From: Dichotomocladium elegans
Taxonomy: Eukaryota > Mucoromycota > Mucoromycetes > Mucorales > Lichtheimiaceae
Assembly: GCA_025716815.1 (NCBI GenBank)
Contig: JAIXMN010000008.1
Coordinates: 248,001-312,000, forward strand
Length of the DNA stretch: 64,000 nucleotides
Direction of reading: 5' to 3'
Shown: positions 1 through 12,240 of the stretch, piece after piece
Layout of the letters: each line of letters begins with the position of its first letter
How positions within the stretch are numbered: position 1 is the stretch's first letter
Made by a program: the position numbers and the translations under genes
The notes under the pieces: generated by a model
Told to the model about the DNA's origin: nothing
Seen by the model: the letters and a program-made list of their open reading frames with translations, nothing else
Database searches by the model: none

Positions 1-1490
1 CTTTTGATGGGGAGAAGAAGAAGGCGGGGGAGTCGGAATCCCACTTGTATAAGGATAATAGCTTGATGCGACAGTAGTAGATGCAGTAGCAGCAGCAGCA
101 GCAGCAGCATGATGGGCTGCGATCGCATGACTTGTATCGGGTATGATGTTCATCACGGGGTATCCGTCCAAGACAAGGGCAGGAGAGGTGATTGATTTGC
201 GAGGAATGTTTGTTAGAGATTGGTACAGATTGACACTCGAGCGCGACTGGCGCGGGATATTATGTTGATACTGTCGAGGATGATGATCTGTTAGACTTCC
301 GCTGCTACCATGGCGTTGACGTGTGAAAAAAAGGTCGATCCCGTCACCAACGTTGCCATCATTACTGATGCTTTTGATGTTGCCCATAGAGCTGTTCGTA
401 CGACGATATAGGCGGTTATTATTGTGATGATGATCGTCGTCAAGGAAAGTGCTATTGGGGCTATCTTGATTCGATGTGGGTGTACCGTTGCACAACGAAT
501 GCGGAGAATGCATGTTCGCGGCGGCCACGGCAGGAACATAACCAACCTTTGGGAAGGACGACGGTGTGACAAACGCAGCAGCAGGACGTCGGTGATCGCC
601 AAAGGAGATCGATGAGACCATATCGCAAAGGTGATCCACCGATTCTTGGTGTTGTGGCTGTAGATGGTGCGTGTGGCAGAGCGAGGCCGACCGGCTCTGT
701 CGGTTGTACAACGGTGATTCATAGATGAAGCTTTTCAGGAACCCTTGCTCCATGAATACAGTTTTGAGCAGATGATCACCATAGCGTTGGAGCTCACTTG
801 TCGGAACTGAGATATTGAAATCGTTCAGTGCAAGAAACTCGAGTTCGAGGTTGTTGAGTTCAGAGGTAGGTAGACCTCCCACCTAGCATTACGAACAAAT
901 TTGCGCTGTTATTGCGAGCAGAATAAACTTCCCTACGTTGCCTTCAAAACTCCTCTTTGTATATATATCTTTACCTTTGCATATCTTGTATTGGTATAGA
1001 ATACATCGCTGAAGAACTTGCTGGCCACCATAACCCCCGTGATAATAAGACGATGAATGTTATATGAATCAATGGTGAAGGGACGGCTTGTTCGACAAAA
1101 GGCAATCTTCGACATGCGATCAAAATAGACCAGAAGACTAAGGAAGCACTCATTCGCGGCTGGACAATATTTGTGGATTCGTACTAGATACGAATAAATG
1201 TCTATTGTCGGAATGGAGCGAGCATGGAAACGGGTGTAATCTTCCGGGTTAGGAGGCGGCGGGGGAGGATGGAAATGGTTGCTGCTGCTGGTCGGAGTGC
1301 TGCCAAGAGCCAGCATGGCATGCGGGGAAGTTCCTGCCCACATGGAGGCCGACGATGTGCGTCGTACATTGTCCTTTCGAATTTTGTTGATCTGGTCATT
1401 AGCAGTCGTCATTCGCTCCAGAAAGGTGGCTAATAGCCGTAAGGTATCGGCCGTAGGGTGCTGAGACAGATCGAACAGAAGAGGCTGCAT
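1..1490 (-). CDS. Pho80/PCL-type cyclin (partial, C-terminus off the left edge)
   Basis: Regulatory cyclin of the Pho80 family, which partners a Pho85-type cyclin-dependent kinase in nutrient and phosphate signalling. Two exons are seen: 975-1490 and 1-882, with a 92-nt GT..AG intron (883-974) falling between codons. The start at 1490 gives an N-terminal helix, a proline run, then the Pho80 cyclin box: FHARSIPTIDIYSYLVRI, KYCPAANECF, a SYNIHRLIITGVMVASKFF segment, and after the intron VGGLPTSELNNLELEFL, typical of the family. The rest of the exon is low-complexity, rich in His, Ser, Asn and Pro with an alanine run near the edge, and is still open at base 1, so the true end lies outside the window. 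Family is clear; which Pho85 cyclin it is (PHO80, PCL6/7) cannot be told. Confidence 0.9.
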
Positions 1491-2319
1491 ACGGTCTGTT
1501 TACTAGTGCCTTCGTATTTGTGTGCGTATATGTTTTTATGTACTTTCGTAGGTCTCAGTCGGCCGTTTCTCTCAATGTACTGTGTGTGTGCTTTGCCTGT
1601 TCAAAAGAGAGGAAGATATAAAAAAAAAGGGACTTTTTGAAAATGCAGATGAACTGGTGACCAGAACTTTCGGAGTTTAGCCTCGAACTATAGTCTTCAG
1701 GCGCCCGGAAATCAATTTCCAAACGATAGAGAAGACCATTTTCCCTTTCTCCTTCACTTGTCTCCCCTCAAACTATAGATATCTGAGATCATTATGTACC
1801 TTATGATATTCAAACGCGGCATCCGCCTTTTGCCCGTCGTCTAATGTGGCACCGACCCCAAAAGCACATCGCATGTATCCCCATAGTCATTTGATGTCCC
1901 CCCCCAAAAAAAAACTACTCTGTCTCGGGACGCGTACAAAACACAAGCTAGCTTCTCCATGACGGAGCTTATTTCTCCTCTTTTGTAAAGCTTTACCTGC
2001 TTATTCACCGGAAAAGAAAAGAAAAATAGTAATAATCAAAACCCTGCTGTCTCCAGGATGTCGCACTGAAATTACTCTACTCATATTAATTTGTAACCCG
2101 GGCAATGTATCACAATCATCGTCAACCTTGTATCCCATCACGCGAGCAACTTTAAAGGCCAACTATCCTTACTGGTATGAAAAAAGAAATAAGAAAAAAC
2201 TTTATTTTTTTTTATATGCAAAAACAGGACAAACAACATGTTCAATAAGGTGTATGTGGTGAAAAGAATAGACAGATAGATAGATGGTGTGTGAGGTTAG
2301 CGCGAGCGTTGAGATGCCT
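1491..2319. other. Intergenic region between cyclin and FGAM synthase genes
   Basis: No supported gene. Holds the promoter side of the cyclin gene and the 3' side of the FGAM synthase gene, with several A/T homopolymer runs. No repeats or RNA genes recognised. Confidence 0.6.
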
Positions 2320-5300
2320 TTAGCCGACCCATTTGCGAGCATTGCGGAATATGCGGAGCCAGGGACCAACCTGACCCCAATTCTCATCTTCAGGGTACCA
2401 AGAGTTACTTTCTTTGAGGACAACGCGCTCGGGATGTGGCATGAGCGCCAGCACACGGCCGTTAGTCGATTTAATGGCGGCAATGCCTTCGGGTGAACCA
2501 TTCGGGTTAAAAGGATACTTTTCTGTCTTGGAACCATAGTTATCGACATATTGAGCCGATGCCAAGTTGTTGGCCAAGAACTGCTTCTTCTCCGCATCAC
2601 TGTTGAAAGTGGCTCGACCCTCACCATGAGCAACAGCAATCGGCAATCGGGAACCAGCCATGCCATCAAAGAATATGCAGTTATTGTCCTGGATCTCGAC
2701 CATCGTCGTACGGCCCTCAAACTGTTCGCTCTGGTTGCGCATGAAGCGCGGCCAAGTCTCGGTGCCCGGAATCAACTCAGTTAGATTGCTCATGAACTGA
2801 CAGCCATTGCAGACACCAAGCGCAAACGTGTCCTTGCGCTCGTTGAAGAAGTGGTGAAATTCCGCACGGGCATCGGCATGCAAAAGGATCGATTTGGCCC
2901 AGCCTGCTCCTGCACCAAGCACATCACCATACGAAAAACCACCGCATGCAGCAAGTCCAACAAAATCTTTCAGGGACGTACGTCCGGCGAAAATGTCCGT
3001 CATATGCACGTCCACAGTCTCGAAGCCTGCGAGATGGAACGCAAAGGCCATATCGATTTGGCCGTTCACGCCCTGATCGCGAAGAATGGCCACACGGGGT
3101 CGGGAGACTAAGCCGGCGGTGATGTCCATCGCGGGATCAAACGTAAGCGAGTAGTGAAGGCCAGGGTCAGAAGCGTCTAAAATGCTGTCGTACTCCTCCT
3201 TTGCGCAGTTGGCATTATCGCGGGCTGCCTGCATCAAGTAGGAAGTCTTGCTCCATGTACGTTGCAACTCAATGCGGCTGGCGGAGAAAACTCCGGCTTT
3301 GCCATAATTGATAGCGATCACATCCACCTCATCATGAGGAACAACGGTACCAATATGGTGTACAGCCTCTTTAGGAACGCCGGCAATGGCCATGACCGAG
3401 ATGAATTCTTCCAGGCGAGCTTCTTCAACTTGGACCACTGCACCCAGCTCCTCATTGTACAGCGCAGCGACAATATCACCGTTGTGGACAATGTTATCCA
3501 GCTGCACCTGAGCGCCCACGTGGCCAGCAAAGCACATTTCCGCGATCGCCGCGAAGAGACCACCATCGGACCGATCGTGATAAGCGAGTACGAGACTGTT
3601 CTTAACATCGCCCTCTTTCACCTTCTGCATGGCATTGAAGAAATTCTTGAGAAGCACCGCATCCTCGACATCTGGGGCCTCGTGGCCGATTTGCTTATAC
3701 ACCTGCGCGAGCGCAGAGCCGCCAAGTCTCTGTTTGCCCTTAGCAAGATCGATGAATACCAGAGCGGTTCCGGCAGCGTTACGAAGCTGAGGAGTGAAAG
3801 TCTTATGATTGTTGATTACAGCTGCAAATCCGGTGATGATGAGAGACAAGGGAGCGGTCACCTCCTTCTTCTGACCCTGTTCTTCCCACTTCATTTTCAT
3901 TGACATCGAGTCCTTGCCAACAGGGATGGCAATGCCGAGTTTGGGACAGAGATCGAGGCCAACCGCCTGGACAGCATCGTAAAGACCAGCACCCTCGCCT
4001 GCATGGTCCGCAGCACACATCCAGTTCGCAGACATGCGCACCCGGCTAATATCGTGGATGTTGGCGGCAGCCAAGTTCGTCAAGCACTCACCAACCGCCA
4101 TGCGAGCAGAAGCAGCGGGCGACAAGAGTGCCAGGGGCGTCCGTTCACCCATTGCCATAGCCTCACCAGTGACGATATCCAGGCCCAATGAGGTAGTCGT
4201 CACCGCCACATCAGCAACAGGAACTTGCCAGGGGCCCACAAACTGGTCACGTGCAACCAGGGCAGTGATGGACCGGTCGCCAATCGTCACAAGGAAAGAC
4301 TTGGAGGCGACCGCAGGTAACTGAAGCACGCGAGAAGCAGACTCGTCCAGGACCTCGGCCACAGTCTTTGCATTGGGCAGGTAGGTCTTCAGGCTCGAGT
4401 CAAATGGAATACGAAGAGGCACGCGCGTATTAGTTGTACGCGACATTTTGGGGGGCTTGCCGAACAGTACGGACATGGGTAGATCAATAGGTGTATTTCC
4501 AAGGAGCGAGTCCTCGACGACTAATCGCTTCTCAGCAGTGGCCGTGCCTACCACCGCATACGGACAACGCTCACGGGCACATAATTCTTCAAATACGCTC
4601 AGCTTAGCAGGCGAAATAGCGAGGACATAACGCTCCTGAGACTCGTTGCACCAGATTTCCATAGGCGACATGCTGCTGTCATCAAGGGGAACATTGCGGA
4701 TGTCGATTTTGGCACCGAGATCACTGTCATGGACAATTTCGGGCAGGGCATTCGAGAGACCGCCCGCACCAACGTCGTGGATCGACTCGATCGGAGTGTT
4801 CTCGCCAAGGGCCGTACAGAAATCAATTACCTGCTGAGCACGGCGTTCCATCTCGGGGTTGTCGCGCTGGACAGACGCGAAATCGAGCTCAGCGCTGCTC
4901 TGGCCAGAGGCCATGGACGAAGCAGCGCCACCACCCAAACCGATCACCATGCCAGGACCGCCAAGAACAACCAGATGCGCACCAGGTGAGATTGGCTTCT
5001 TGAAGACGTGTGCAGGGCGAACACTGCCGACGCCACCAGCAATCATGATAGGTTTATGATAGCCACGAATCTCGGTCTCCTTTTCGGATACAGGGATCTC
5101 TTCGGCAAAGGTACGGAAATATCCGGTGATAGCAGGACGGCCGAATTCATTGTTGAACGCAGCACCACCAAGAGGCGCCTCGATCATAATATCGAAGGCT
5201 GAAGCAACGTGTCCAGGCTTGCCAAAATCAGTTTCCCAGGGTTGATGATTACCTGGAATCAAAAGGTTGGAGACTGTGAAGCCGACCAAACCAGCCTTGG

Positions 5301-6470
5301 GCTTGGAGCCTTGACCAACAGCTCCTTCGTCGCGGATTTCACCACCAGAACCCGTGGCAGCACCGGGGAAGGGTGAGACAGCGGTAGGATGGTTGTGTGT
5401 TTCCACCTAGACAAAGGCTGTCATTAGCAACGATGATCTTTTTTTTTTAAAAAAAAAAAAGAAACCAAAAAACTCACTTTAGCCAAGTAATGCACGTCCT
5501 CCTCATAATGCTGGTAGACGTTCGACGATTCGGACGAAGGAGCAAAGCGGGTCGCCTTGAAACCCTCGATGACGGCGGCGTTATCAGAATAGGCGGAGAT
5601 GGTGTGATTGGGGCTGATCTTGTGGGTATTCTTGATCATCGCAAAGAGAGAGTGCGGCTTGCGCTCGCCGTCGATCGTCCAGTCAGCGCCAAAGATTTTG
5701 TGGCGGCAGTGCTCTGAGTTGACCTGGGCAAACATGAAGAGTTCGACATCGGTCGGGTTGCGTCGAAGAGCATCCTCCTTGCCGACAAAAGCGTTGATCA
5801 AATAATCGATCTCATCCGATGCAAGAGCGAGGCCGAGATCCTTGTTGGCAGCGACAAGCTTTTCCCGAGCCACCTGAGGATCCTGCATGCCCTTGTCGCC
5901 AAGCAAATCAACAATTGTCAGGGGTTTGGGCGCACCGTGTTTGAAGACAGATTCGCTTGCGGGCAGTTTGGTGTTGACAGACTGGGTCATACGATCGTGA
6001 AGCAGATCAGCAAACGATGCTAGTTCCTGGGCTGAGAGAATAGTTTCGTCATTCTTTGTAATGAGAAAAGCTGTACCGCGCTCGACGCGTTCGACTTGAT
6101 TGTGGAGCGTGCACAGATGCGCAATGTTGGTAGCCTTGGACGACCAAGGCGAAATAGTGCCTGCGCGGGGAACGACAACTACCACAGTAGCTTTGGCAGG
6201 CTGGGTATTGCTCTCGAGGAAAGCTTTGATCGCAACCGCTGCGTCGGCCGTGATAGGGTTATTGCCGTAAGTGAGCAGGTTGCGAAGCACCTTGCCCTGC
6301 TCGGCGTCCTCGCTTTTGAGTAGTCTGGCTCCCTCTTCCGATCGTGGCTGGACAAGGTGAATGTGCAAGCCAGACACAGCTGTCACGGATGGAACCTGAG
6401 CTTGGATGTTCTTTAGAAGGCTCTCAGCCTTGAACGCTGAGAGGGCCGAGGTACCGGGCAGCACCAGCAT
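2320..6470 (-). CDS. ADE6: Phosphoribosylformylglycinamidine synthase (FGAM synthase)
   Basis: Catalyses the fourth step of de novo purine synthesis: FGAR + glutamine + ATP to FGAM, in the cytosol. Two exons, 5478-6470 and 2320-5406, with a 71-nt intron (5407-5477) just before the conserved [14 protein letters not shown] motif. The product is 1359 residues, the usual length of the single-chain eukaryotic enzyme. Order: N-terminal PurS-like part, linker with [11 protein letters not shown], two AIR-synthase-like halves ([27 protein letters not shown]), then the C-terminal class I glutaminase with [12 protein letters not shown] (catalytic Cys about residue 1196) and a final MPHPERV with the catalytic His. 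The start at 6470 ([13 protein letters not shown]) fits family N-termini; in-frame ATG at 6542 would add a proline-rich tail that looks non-coding. Ends KWVG, as expected. Confidence 0.97.
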
Positions 6471-7902
6471 GGTTATTGTATGAGGGAGAGGATGTGGAAG
6501 CAAGCGTGGGGGAGGGTGTGGAGTTAGAAAGGAATTAAGCAAACGTCTAAGCTCCGTTCAAAAAACAAAGAAAAAAAGATCTTCGTATAAAGAAAAAGCG
6601 GTCTCAGATTACTCACTTTGAGTGATCAGCCATTAAGCCACATGAACCTAATAATGACATCCTAGCTGTCCGTCTGCGAGAAGATTAAAAAACAGGATGA
6701 AGGTCGCGCCGGGTGGGTAATTCTTTGTCTGCAAAGGGAGTATGCGAAGCAGTAGACAACAGACGTGTTTCACTTGAGGAGGTAGGGTCTCTTGCTCTGG
6801 AATATCCATGGATTTTAGTTCTTTGTCTGTGTATGTGTGCGTGTGGAATTTCATGCATTTCTTCTGAGGGTCAGCGATGGCTCGTAGCCAGGTGACGTCG
6901 ATGCATTGTACCCCTTCAACGAAGAGTATGTGGGGAGGGCGCGGGGCACGCATTGATAAACAAGAAATTAGATCTCCACTTCTTGAAATAGAAGGACTGG
7001 AATACTTTGCGTGAAGCGAACCCATAAACAGGTAAATTCTTCTTCCTTCAAGACCACAGAACTTGTATATGTGCATACACACGCGTATTGGTTGAGTTCA
7101 TTATCGGCCTGGTGGAGGATGTATCTATCTGAGAAGAATCCTCGAAGATGCATGCAACAGTTGAAACACTGGTGACAATGGGTTTGATTGAATCAGACTG
7201 CCACCTCCTCTGGTTTCCCCATATTATTATTAATATTCTTATGGTATGTACCATCGATGAATGCAGAGCATATTTCAGCAGAGAGTGACGGATTCTCGCG
7301 AATTTCAGTTTAGGGCATACATTTTGAGGTAACACAAAAAATAGAGCTGTGGGGAGGTGGTGACAATCAATGACCGATGAGCGAAGGAAGGCATTAAGTT
7401 CATAACCATTATCGACACATCACCCAGCGCCAAGAAGGAACATCCCCCTTTATATGTATTCTTCAGCCAGCCTTGGAAAGCGGGCGCCAGGTAGGCTCCC
7501 GCCCTTCTGGACTTCATTCAGTACCACACTGTTTTTATCCCTCGTCTCAGATCGAATGATATGTCAGTGATACGTACATCCTTATAAATCTTCTGATAAG
7601 CAAGTTTCATAACTCAATCAGCGCAATGTCCATGGCATACGTATATCCCGAGAAACTTTGACTGCGAAAATCTGTGCGAAGACGCTAATGATGTTTTGCC
7701 ATTAGCAGCAAAACAACACACGGCTTGGCATCATAGCTTAAGGATGCGCGAAGTGTTGGCTGGGTGGAACTTGCTTGTTCGACGTGCGGTCTTGCACCAT
7801 GGTCGGATCGTCTTTGTGCTCGCCAATCCATCTATCCAATTTACCGCTGAGTCGATAATTAGCCAACGACAATTACCCAGTACAGCTTGCAGGTGTCCAA
7901 TA
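6471..7902. other. Gene-poor region upstream of FGAM synthase
   Basis: Contains the FGAM synthase promoter and, from about 6.65 kb, short overlapping open frames on both strands with no recognisable motif. Probably decayed sequence leading into transposon copy A. No RNA gene recognised. Confidence 0.5.
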
Positions 7903-8209
7903 CTTTATTTTCCAAAATGAATTTCGTGCACGAGATAAAAACAAAGGCATATAAAATACGAAAATAAAGACGTATCAATAGATAAAAAGACTTCGCATTC
8001 ATGGATTAATGCATGTTAGTCAACAGAAAGCTTTACTCCTTCACAACACCGTGAACTTATAAACCATTCTTCTTCCAACGGAAGAGGGCTGTGGTTATCC
8101 TAAGTGTGTCAGCGATAGCTGATGCGGAAAATTATTGGTCAAGGTTATGGCCGTCTTGATTGGCCTGAGCGTGTACGTCATGATCTTCCTGGCCTTGGCG
8201 ACCATGATC

Positions 8210-9240
8210 TCACATTCCGCTGCTCTGACTCATGTGACGGTGGGCTTCCACGAGCAGCAGACGCTTGGTAGTACTTCCTCTATGAAATCTTGCTGGGACG
8301 ATGCCAACTTCTCGAAGACCACGGAGGATATGATGCGTGTTAAGAGCAGCCGCCAGATCCCGATCCCAGAAACTTGGTTGACGAAAGCCCTCGGCCATGC
8401 CTGCTGTGCAGCTTTGATTTGAACATCTATTGTAACATCAATATATTAAAGAATTTTGGAAAATATACACACTCTGATAGCCTTTCATACCGTAGCAATC
8501 CATGGCAAAAGGTGACTGGACTACTGGGTCGGTGATATAGGCGTGTATTAGGCATGGTTTTGAAGGTAAGAGAGTTCCATTACCGCAGGTGGGGCAGCAC
8601 TTGTTGGTTTTTTTTTTGCTCGTCGATTAAATACGCATTGCAATTGTTCTTCTTCAACAGCCTCCGAAAGCCTACATTGCGGATAGGCTCGCTGTATCTG
8701 GTATTTGGCGCAGACTAATCTCTCATCACGAACACGACCTTACTTCCAAACTTTGCGTTCATAGAGTCGCGAAGGTTTTCATGCGCTTGCTGCGTAGAAA
8801 GTCTTGAGAAGCGTAGAGATCTGGTTCTGGGCAATGAGGTATCTCTCGTAGTCAAGCAAGGAAAGTGTACCACTTTGGAAATGTGATAGATGCTGTTCGG
8901 GCAACGCTACCTCAGGTCTCTCTATCTTGATTCGTTCTTTTTATCTGCGGTACCGCTTGGTCTTCCGTGTATGACGTTGAAACTTCTTTGTATAGCGGAT
9001 GATTTGGTGGTTATCGAATGAAAAGTTTTCATGAACGTAAATATAACAGGTCCCATCTGCCAGAACCAACGGTCATCCGATGACCTATTTGGTCTTCATT
9101 TCCGGTTATCTATGGATCGATGGATTCGATATCTTCTTTCTGGATTCCAAATCTCTGTCCAAAACCAGATCGAAGGCAATTTGTCTTCTTGAACACTGTT
9201 ACATCGACACCGTCGGTATGAATGCATTGTAGTTGCAAGG
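8210..9240 (-). pseudogene. Fanzor (TnpB-like RNA-guided nuclease) pseudogene, copy A
   Basis: Remnant of a Fanzor, the eukaryotic TnpB homologue family. Reading 5' to 3' on the minus strand: a TDGVDVTVFKK N-terminal motif (about 9200-9230); the RuvC-I site, where family DPGRRD has become GSGRWD (9050-9067), losing the catalytic Asp; the nucleic-acid-binding region with an amber stop in place of the Trp of GNWSAP (8715-8717) and RYSEP for RYHEP; a zinc-finger half disrupted in an A run; an intact 64-nt GT..AG intron (8427-8490) whose removal joins GLLR to CSNQSC, restoring the second zinc-finger half; and RuvC-III FWDRDLAAALNTHHI with its Asp retained. About 80 nt are missing relative to copy B near 8790. 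It cannot make an active nuclease; the C-terminal part is the better preserved one. Confidence 0.85.
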
Positions 9241-9440
9241 TTGCTGATTCGATAGACAAAAGCAGCTATTATTTAAACAGTTAGAGGATAGGATAATGTA
9301 CCTAATTTCCATCATATGATAACCGAAAAGGATTACGATCATCCAATCAGGGTTACTGCAACGCATAACAGCAATCTGTTTGCCTGCGGCATTAGCGCCG
9401 GACAGAGCTCAACGGTGAATCGAGTGCTGACTGTATTCTC

Positions 9441-9695
9441 TCAACTCGGAACACACGTAGTAACAAGCTCGGACTTGCTCATACAATATATACTAAGTAA
9501 GTATAGGGTGTAAGAACAGATGGTTTGAGGAGAGTACATTTCCTCATTGGCGACATAGTCGATAAATTTTAGAGAGCTATTCTTGTCAATGACATTGGCC
9601 CTGCTCGTCGTTTCCGATTGTAAAAAATGTGTGTCTGCAAATCCCGAAAAGCTGGATACTTTTAAAGGGATGACCGTGCGACATCTTATTTCCAT
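9441..9695 (-). pseudogene. Fragment of mariner-type transposase N-terminal region, copy A
   Basis: A short open stretch containing DYVANEEMYSPQTICSY, which aligns with DYVIDEEMYSLESVCSY in copy B, where it leads into a helix-turn-helix. Here the helix-turn-helix itself has been lost. The piece lies directly upstream of the Fanzor remnant, as in copy B. Confidence 0.6.
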
Positions 9696-9813
9696 GCATG
9701 CGACATCAGATTTGCTATCTTACGCAGGGGATTTTTGGCAGAACAGACGTCTATTGCTGCCGTCTGACGATCTCAGAACTGGGTAACATGCGGCTTTGAT
9801 TTTGGGAAATGAG

Positions 9814-11560
9814 ATCCAGTACAGTATTCGAGAGGTGACCAACGAAAGGGACACCCTTAAAAAAAAAAGAGGCAGAAGCCGATGCTCGGACGATATCTGT
9901 CGACTTGGAACTACGACGTGAAGCCGAAGTTTAGAAAGAAAGGTCATGGAAATGGAGAACGAGGGTGCTATATAAGGCGTCTGAAGAAAGCAAAACGTAT
10001 CCAAGCCAGGCAGCAAAAGACAAAGAAGTTGATATGAAACGCGATCAGAATATGAGCAAAACATAGAGTTCGTCCGCCGCAGTCGGTCAACCCTGTTTGA
10101 TGAACTGAACTTTCAGTCGGGGAAGCTGGAGATTCAAAATTTAACAGAAAACCCTCAGCTCATGAACCAAAGGCACATAAATCGACACAGACCATGAACG
10201 GCACTGGGCATAAAGAACATAATCAGAGGAACGACAAACTTCAAAAGTAGCTGCTTGAAATGAAGAAGGCGTATGTATGACGACCGCGCAAAGAAGAAGG
10301 ATATCAAGGTTGATAAAGCCGAATATATCCCTCGCATCACAAATAATGGACATCGATATGCCCAGCGAGACTGAGCAGGAAAGCTCATCACCCACTTTGC
10401 GGGATCGTAAGACTGATACCATGCTGTCAACGGAAGCAATGACACAGTTGCAGCACGAGTATGTGATAACGGCTTGAACCTTTCGCAGAACACTGAACGG
10501 GCCCACATCGATATCCAGGAAAGGGAGGTCAAAGCAGTAGTACAGGGGAACTATTTGCTGAAGAAGGAACTCTTAATGTTGGCAGAGATGGACGGTAAAA
10601 TGAATATAATAAAAGTCCTTATCTCAAAGCTCTATTATAGAATGAGTGCGGCGGGTTCGACATAGAACGCAAAAGACCGCGAAGCATCATACACCAAAGC
10701 GCGATCCCGTACGTACCTTGCTGTCATTGACTTTGGGGATAAAAGTACAAGCAAACAATACGATCATCTTCACTGTCTAGGCCTTGTCTTCCCATGGTGG
10801 AAGTGTGATTGTTTCCGTGGTGCAGTTAAAATTTTCAACAACCGTAGCCAATATATGCGTTCAATAAAAGAAAGCGATTTCAGGAAGTATCACGTGAGCT
10901 GCATCGATTCATGGCTATACAATATGAGTTGTCAGAAGACGAGTTCACAGCATCTGGATATTATTCTTGGAAGCGCCATGCACTTTGAACTTGGCTACAG
11001 GGTCTCAAAATCTAGTTTCATTGCGCGTGGCTCAAAATGGGGAGGGGAAAGAGCAGTGAATAGAGAATTATGCTGTTTGTTGCCAATGGCACGAAGGCAT
11101 ATACGGGATCGCGCTTTGGTGTATGATGCTTCGCATATTTTGTGTTCTGCTTGCTCAATGGCCATGTCAAAAACATGCATGCTCAATGATGTACGTCAAA
11201 GACAGCGCTCATTCTACCGCGGCTAGCGAGATTGGAAAAAGAAGAGCTTTTACGAGATAACAAGTTTTTATTAGGTTATGGATAGCATTTACTATACTAA
11301 TAGGCAGTCCAGTTGGCCAGAGCCATGAAGGCTCTGTTTCCCAGAGGCAACCGCGAGGAGGTCGACCACCATGTGCCTCCGCTCTAGAGGCAAGATATCC
11401 GCATTTATCTTGGTCTCCTTTGAGCCCCCCTAGGCCTGGTCCCGGGGGTGTACCCTAGTCCCTCATTGAGGTATCCTACCAAGATGTATCACCGTCTGCG
11501 GAATGCGGTAAGCACAGAGGATCACGTACATCTGATCATTTGGACAGGTACTTCTTGATC
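9814..11560. pseudogene. Degenerate coding remnants with an inverted duplication
   Basis: No intact gene. The plus strand between 9.86 and 10.7 kb reads in interrupted frames as a charged, coiled-coil-like protein (for example a 63-codon open stretch at 10474-10665). At 10.68 kb a plus-strand EASYTKARSRTYLAVIDFG-like stretch recurs inverted at 11.1 kb as EASYTKARSRICL. The family is not recognised. Between 11.25 and 11.56 kb nothing coding is seen and base composition turns more GC-rich. Confidence 0.4.
10679..11134. repeat. 33-bp perfect inverted repeat (arms 10679-10711 and 11102-11134)
   Basis: The left arm, beginning GCGAAGCATCATACACCAAA, is the exact reverse complement of the right arm. 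Weaker similarity continues on both sides of each arm, so this is a remnant of a longer inverted duplication of a coding segment rather than a minimal transposon end. The spacer is 390 bp. Confidence 0.9.
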
Positions 11561-11657
11561 TTGTCTCAGGCTACAGAAAGGTCTATCTACTCTACCCCGT
11601 ACAGCCCGCCCGGTCGATCCTGCCTTCTTTGCCGGCCAGTCGGGCCTCCACCAATGC

Positions 11658-12240
11658 CTGACCGTCTTCGAAAGAAACAAACGCGTCGCTGCTTAGGGAG
11701 GATCCAGGCCTTCGATCCTCCCCGTCGCCTGGCAGTTTCGAAAGAAGTAAACACGTTGCTGCTTAAGAGGGTAGGAGCCAGCCCATCATCCTTCCTCCCG
11801 TTGCCTGACCGTTTCAAAAAGAAACGAATATTTTGCTGCTTGTAAGGATCCAGGCCTCGGTCCCCGACATTGGATGCCTAACAGTTTCGAATGAAACAAG
11901 CATCTTGCTGCTAGGGAGGATCCAGGTCTTTGATCCTCGCCTATTCCTGACAGTTTCGGATGAAACAAACACCTTGCAGCTCGTAAGGATCCCAATCCCT
12001 CGGTCCCCGATCTGATGGCTGACAGTTTCGAATGAAACAAGCATCTTGCAGCTCGTAAGCATCTAGTCCTCAGTCCCCCAACTGATGCTTCAGCAACCGT
12101 TAGTTTCTTTCAAGAGTAATACCTTGGCGCCCAGAAGGGAATCTGGCCCTCGATTCCCACTCATGGCTCAGCAACTGTTTAGTTTCTTTGGAAGGAGTAC
12201 TTGGATCGATGGCGGTATCCGGCCAACCAGCGCCTTGAAA
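11658..12240. repeat. Tandem array of eight diverged ~72-bp units with internal palindromes
   Basis: Units start near 11658, 11729, 11805, 11878, 11947, 12019, 12088 and 12167 (69-79 bp each). A typical unit opens with CTGACAGTTTCGAATGAAAC, containing the palindrome GTTTC-GAAT-GAAAC, then CTTGCTGCT/CTTGCAGCT, then a second pairing segment such as GGATC...GATCC. The central units (11878, 11947, 12019) are most alike; the outer units are more diverged, and units 7-8 carry AGTTTCTTT instead. The array is more GC-rich than its flanks. It is not a CRISPR: there are no constant repeats with unique spacers. Confidence 0.85.

Larger units (their letters stand above)
7903..9813 (-). mobile_element. 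Decayed Fanzor-carrying mariner-like element, copy A
   Basis: About 1.9 kb, homologous along its length to copy B at 48949-51547 but with internal deletions. The left end reads CTTTATTTTCCAAAATGAA after a TA (7901-7902), matching copy B's left end. The right end (GCGGCTTTGATTTTGGGAAAT) matches copy B's right end. Subterminal TGCGAC motifs occur near the right end (about 9678, 9700). Coding content on the minus strand is a helix-turn-helix fragment (9441-9640) followed by a Fanzor pseudogene (8210-9240). The right boundary is approximate because that terminus is diverged and no clear TA duplicate is seen there. Confidence 0.8.

Noticed and set aside
291..722. 143-codon minus-strand open frame
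   Set aside because: It is an alternative frame of the cyclin second exon, which has a clear family match.
11658..12240. CRISPR array
   Set aside because: Units are diverged along their whole length, with no constant repeat and unique spacers, and the genome is eukaryotic.
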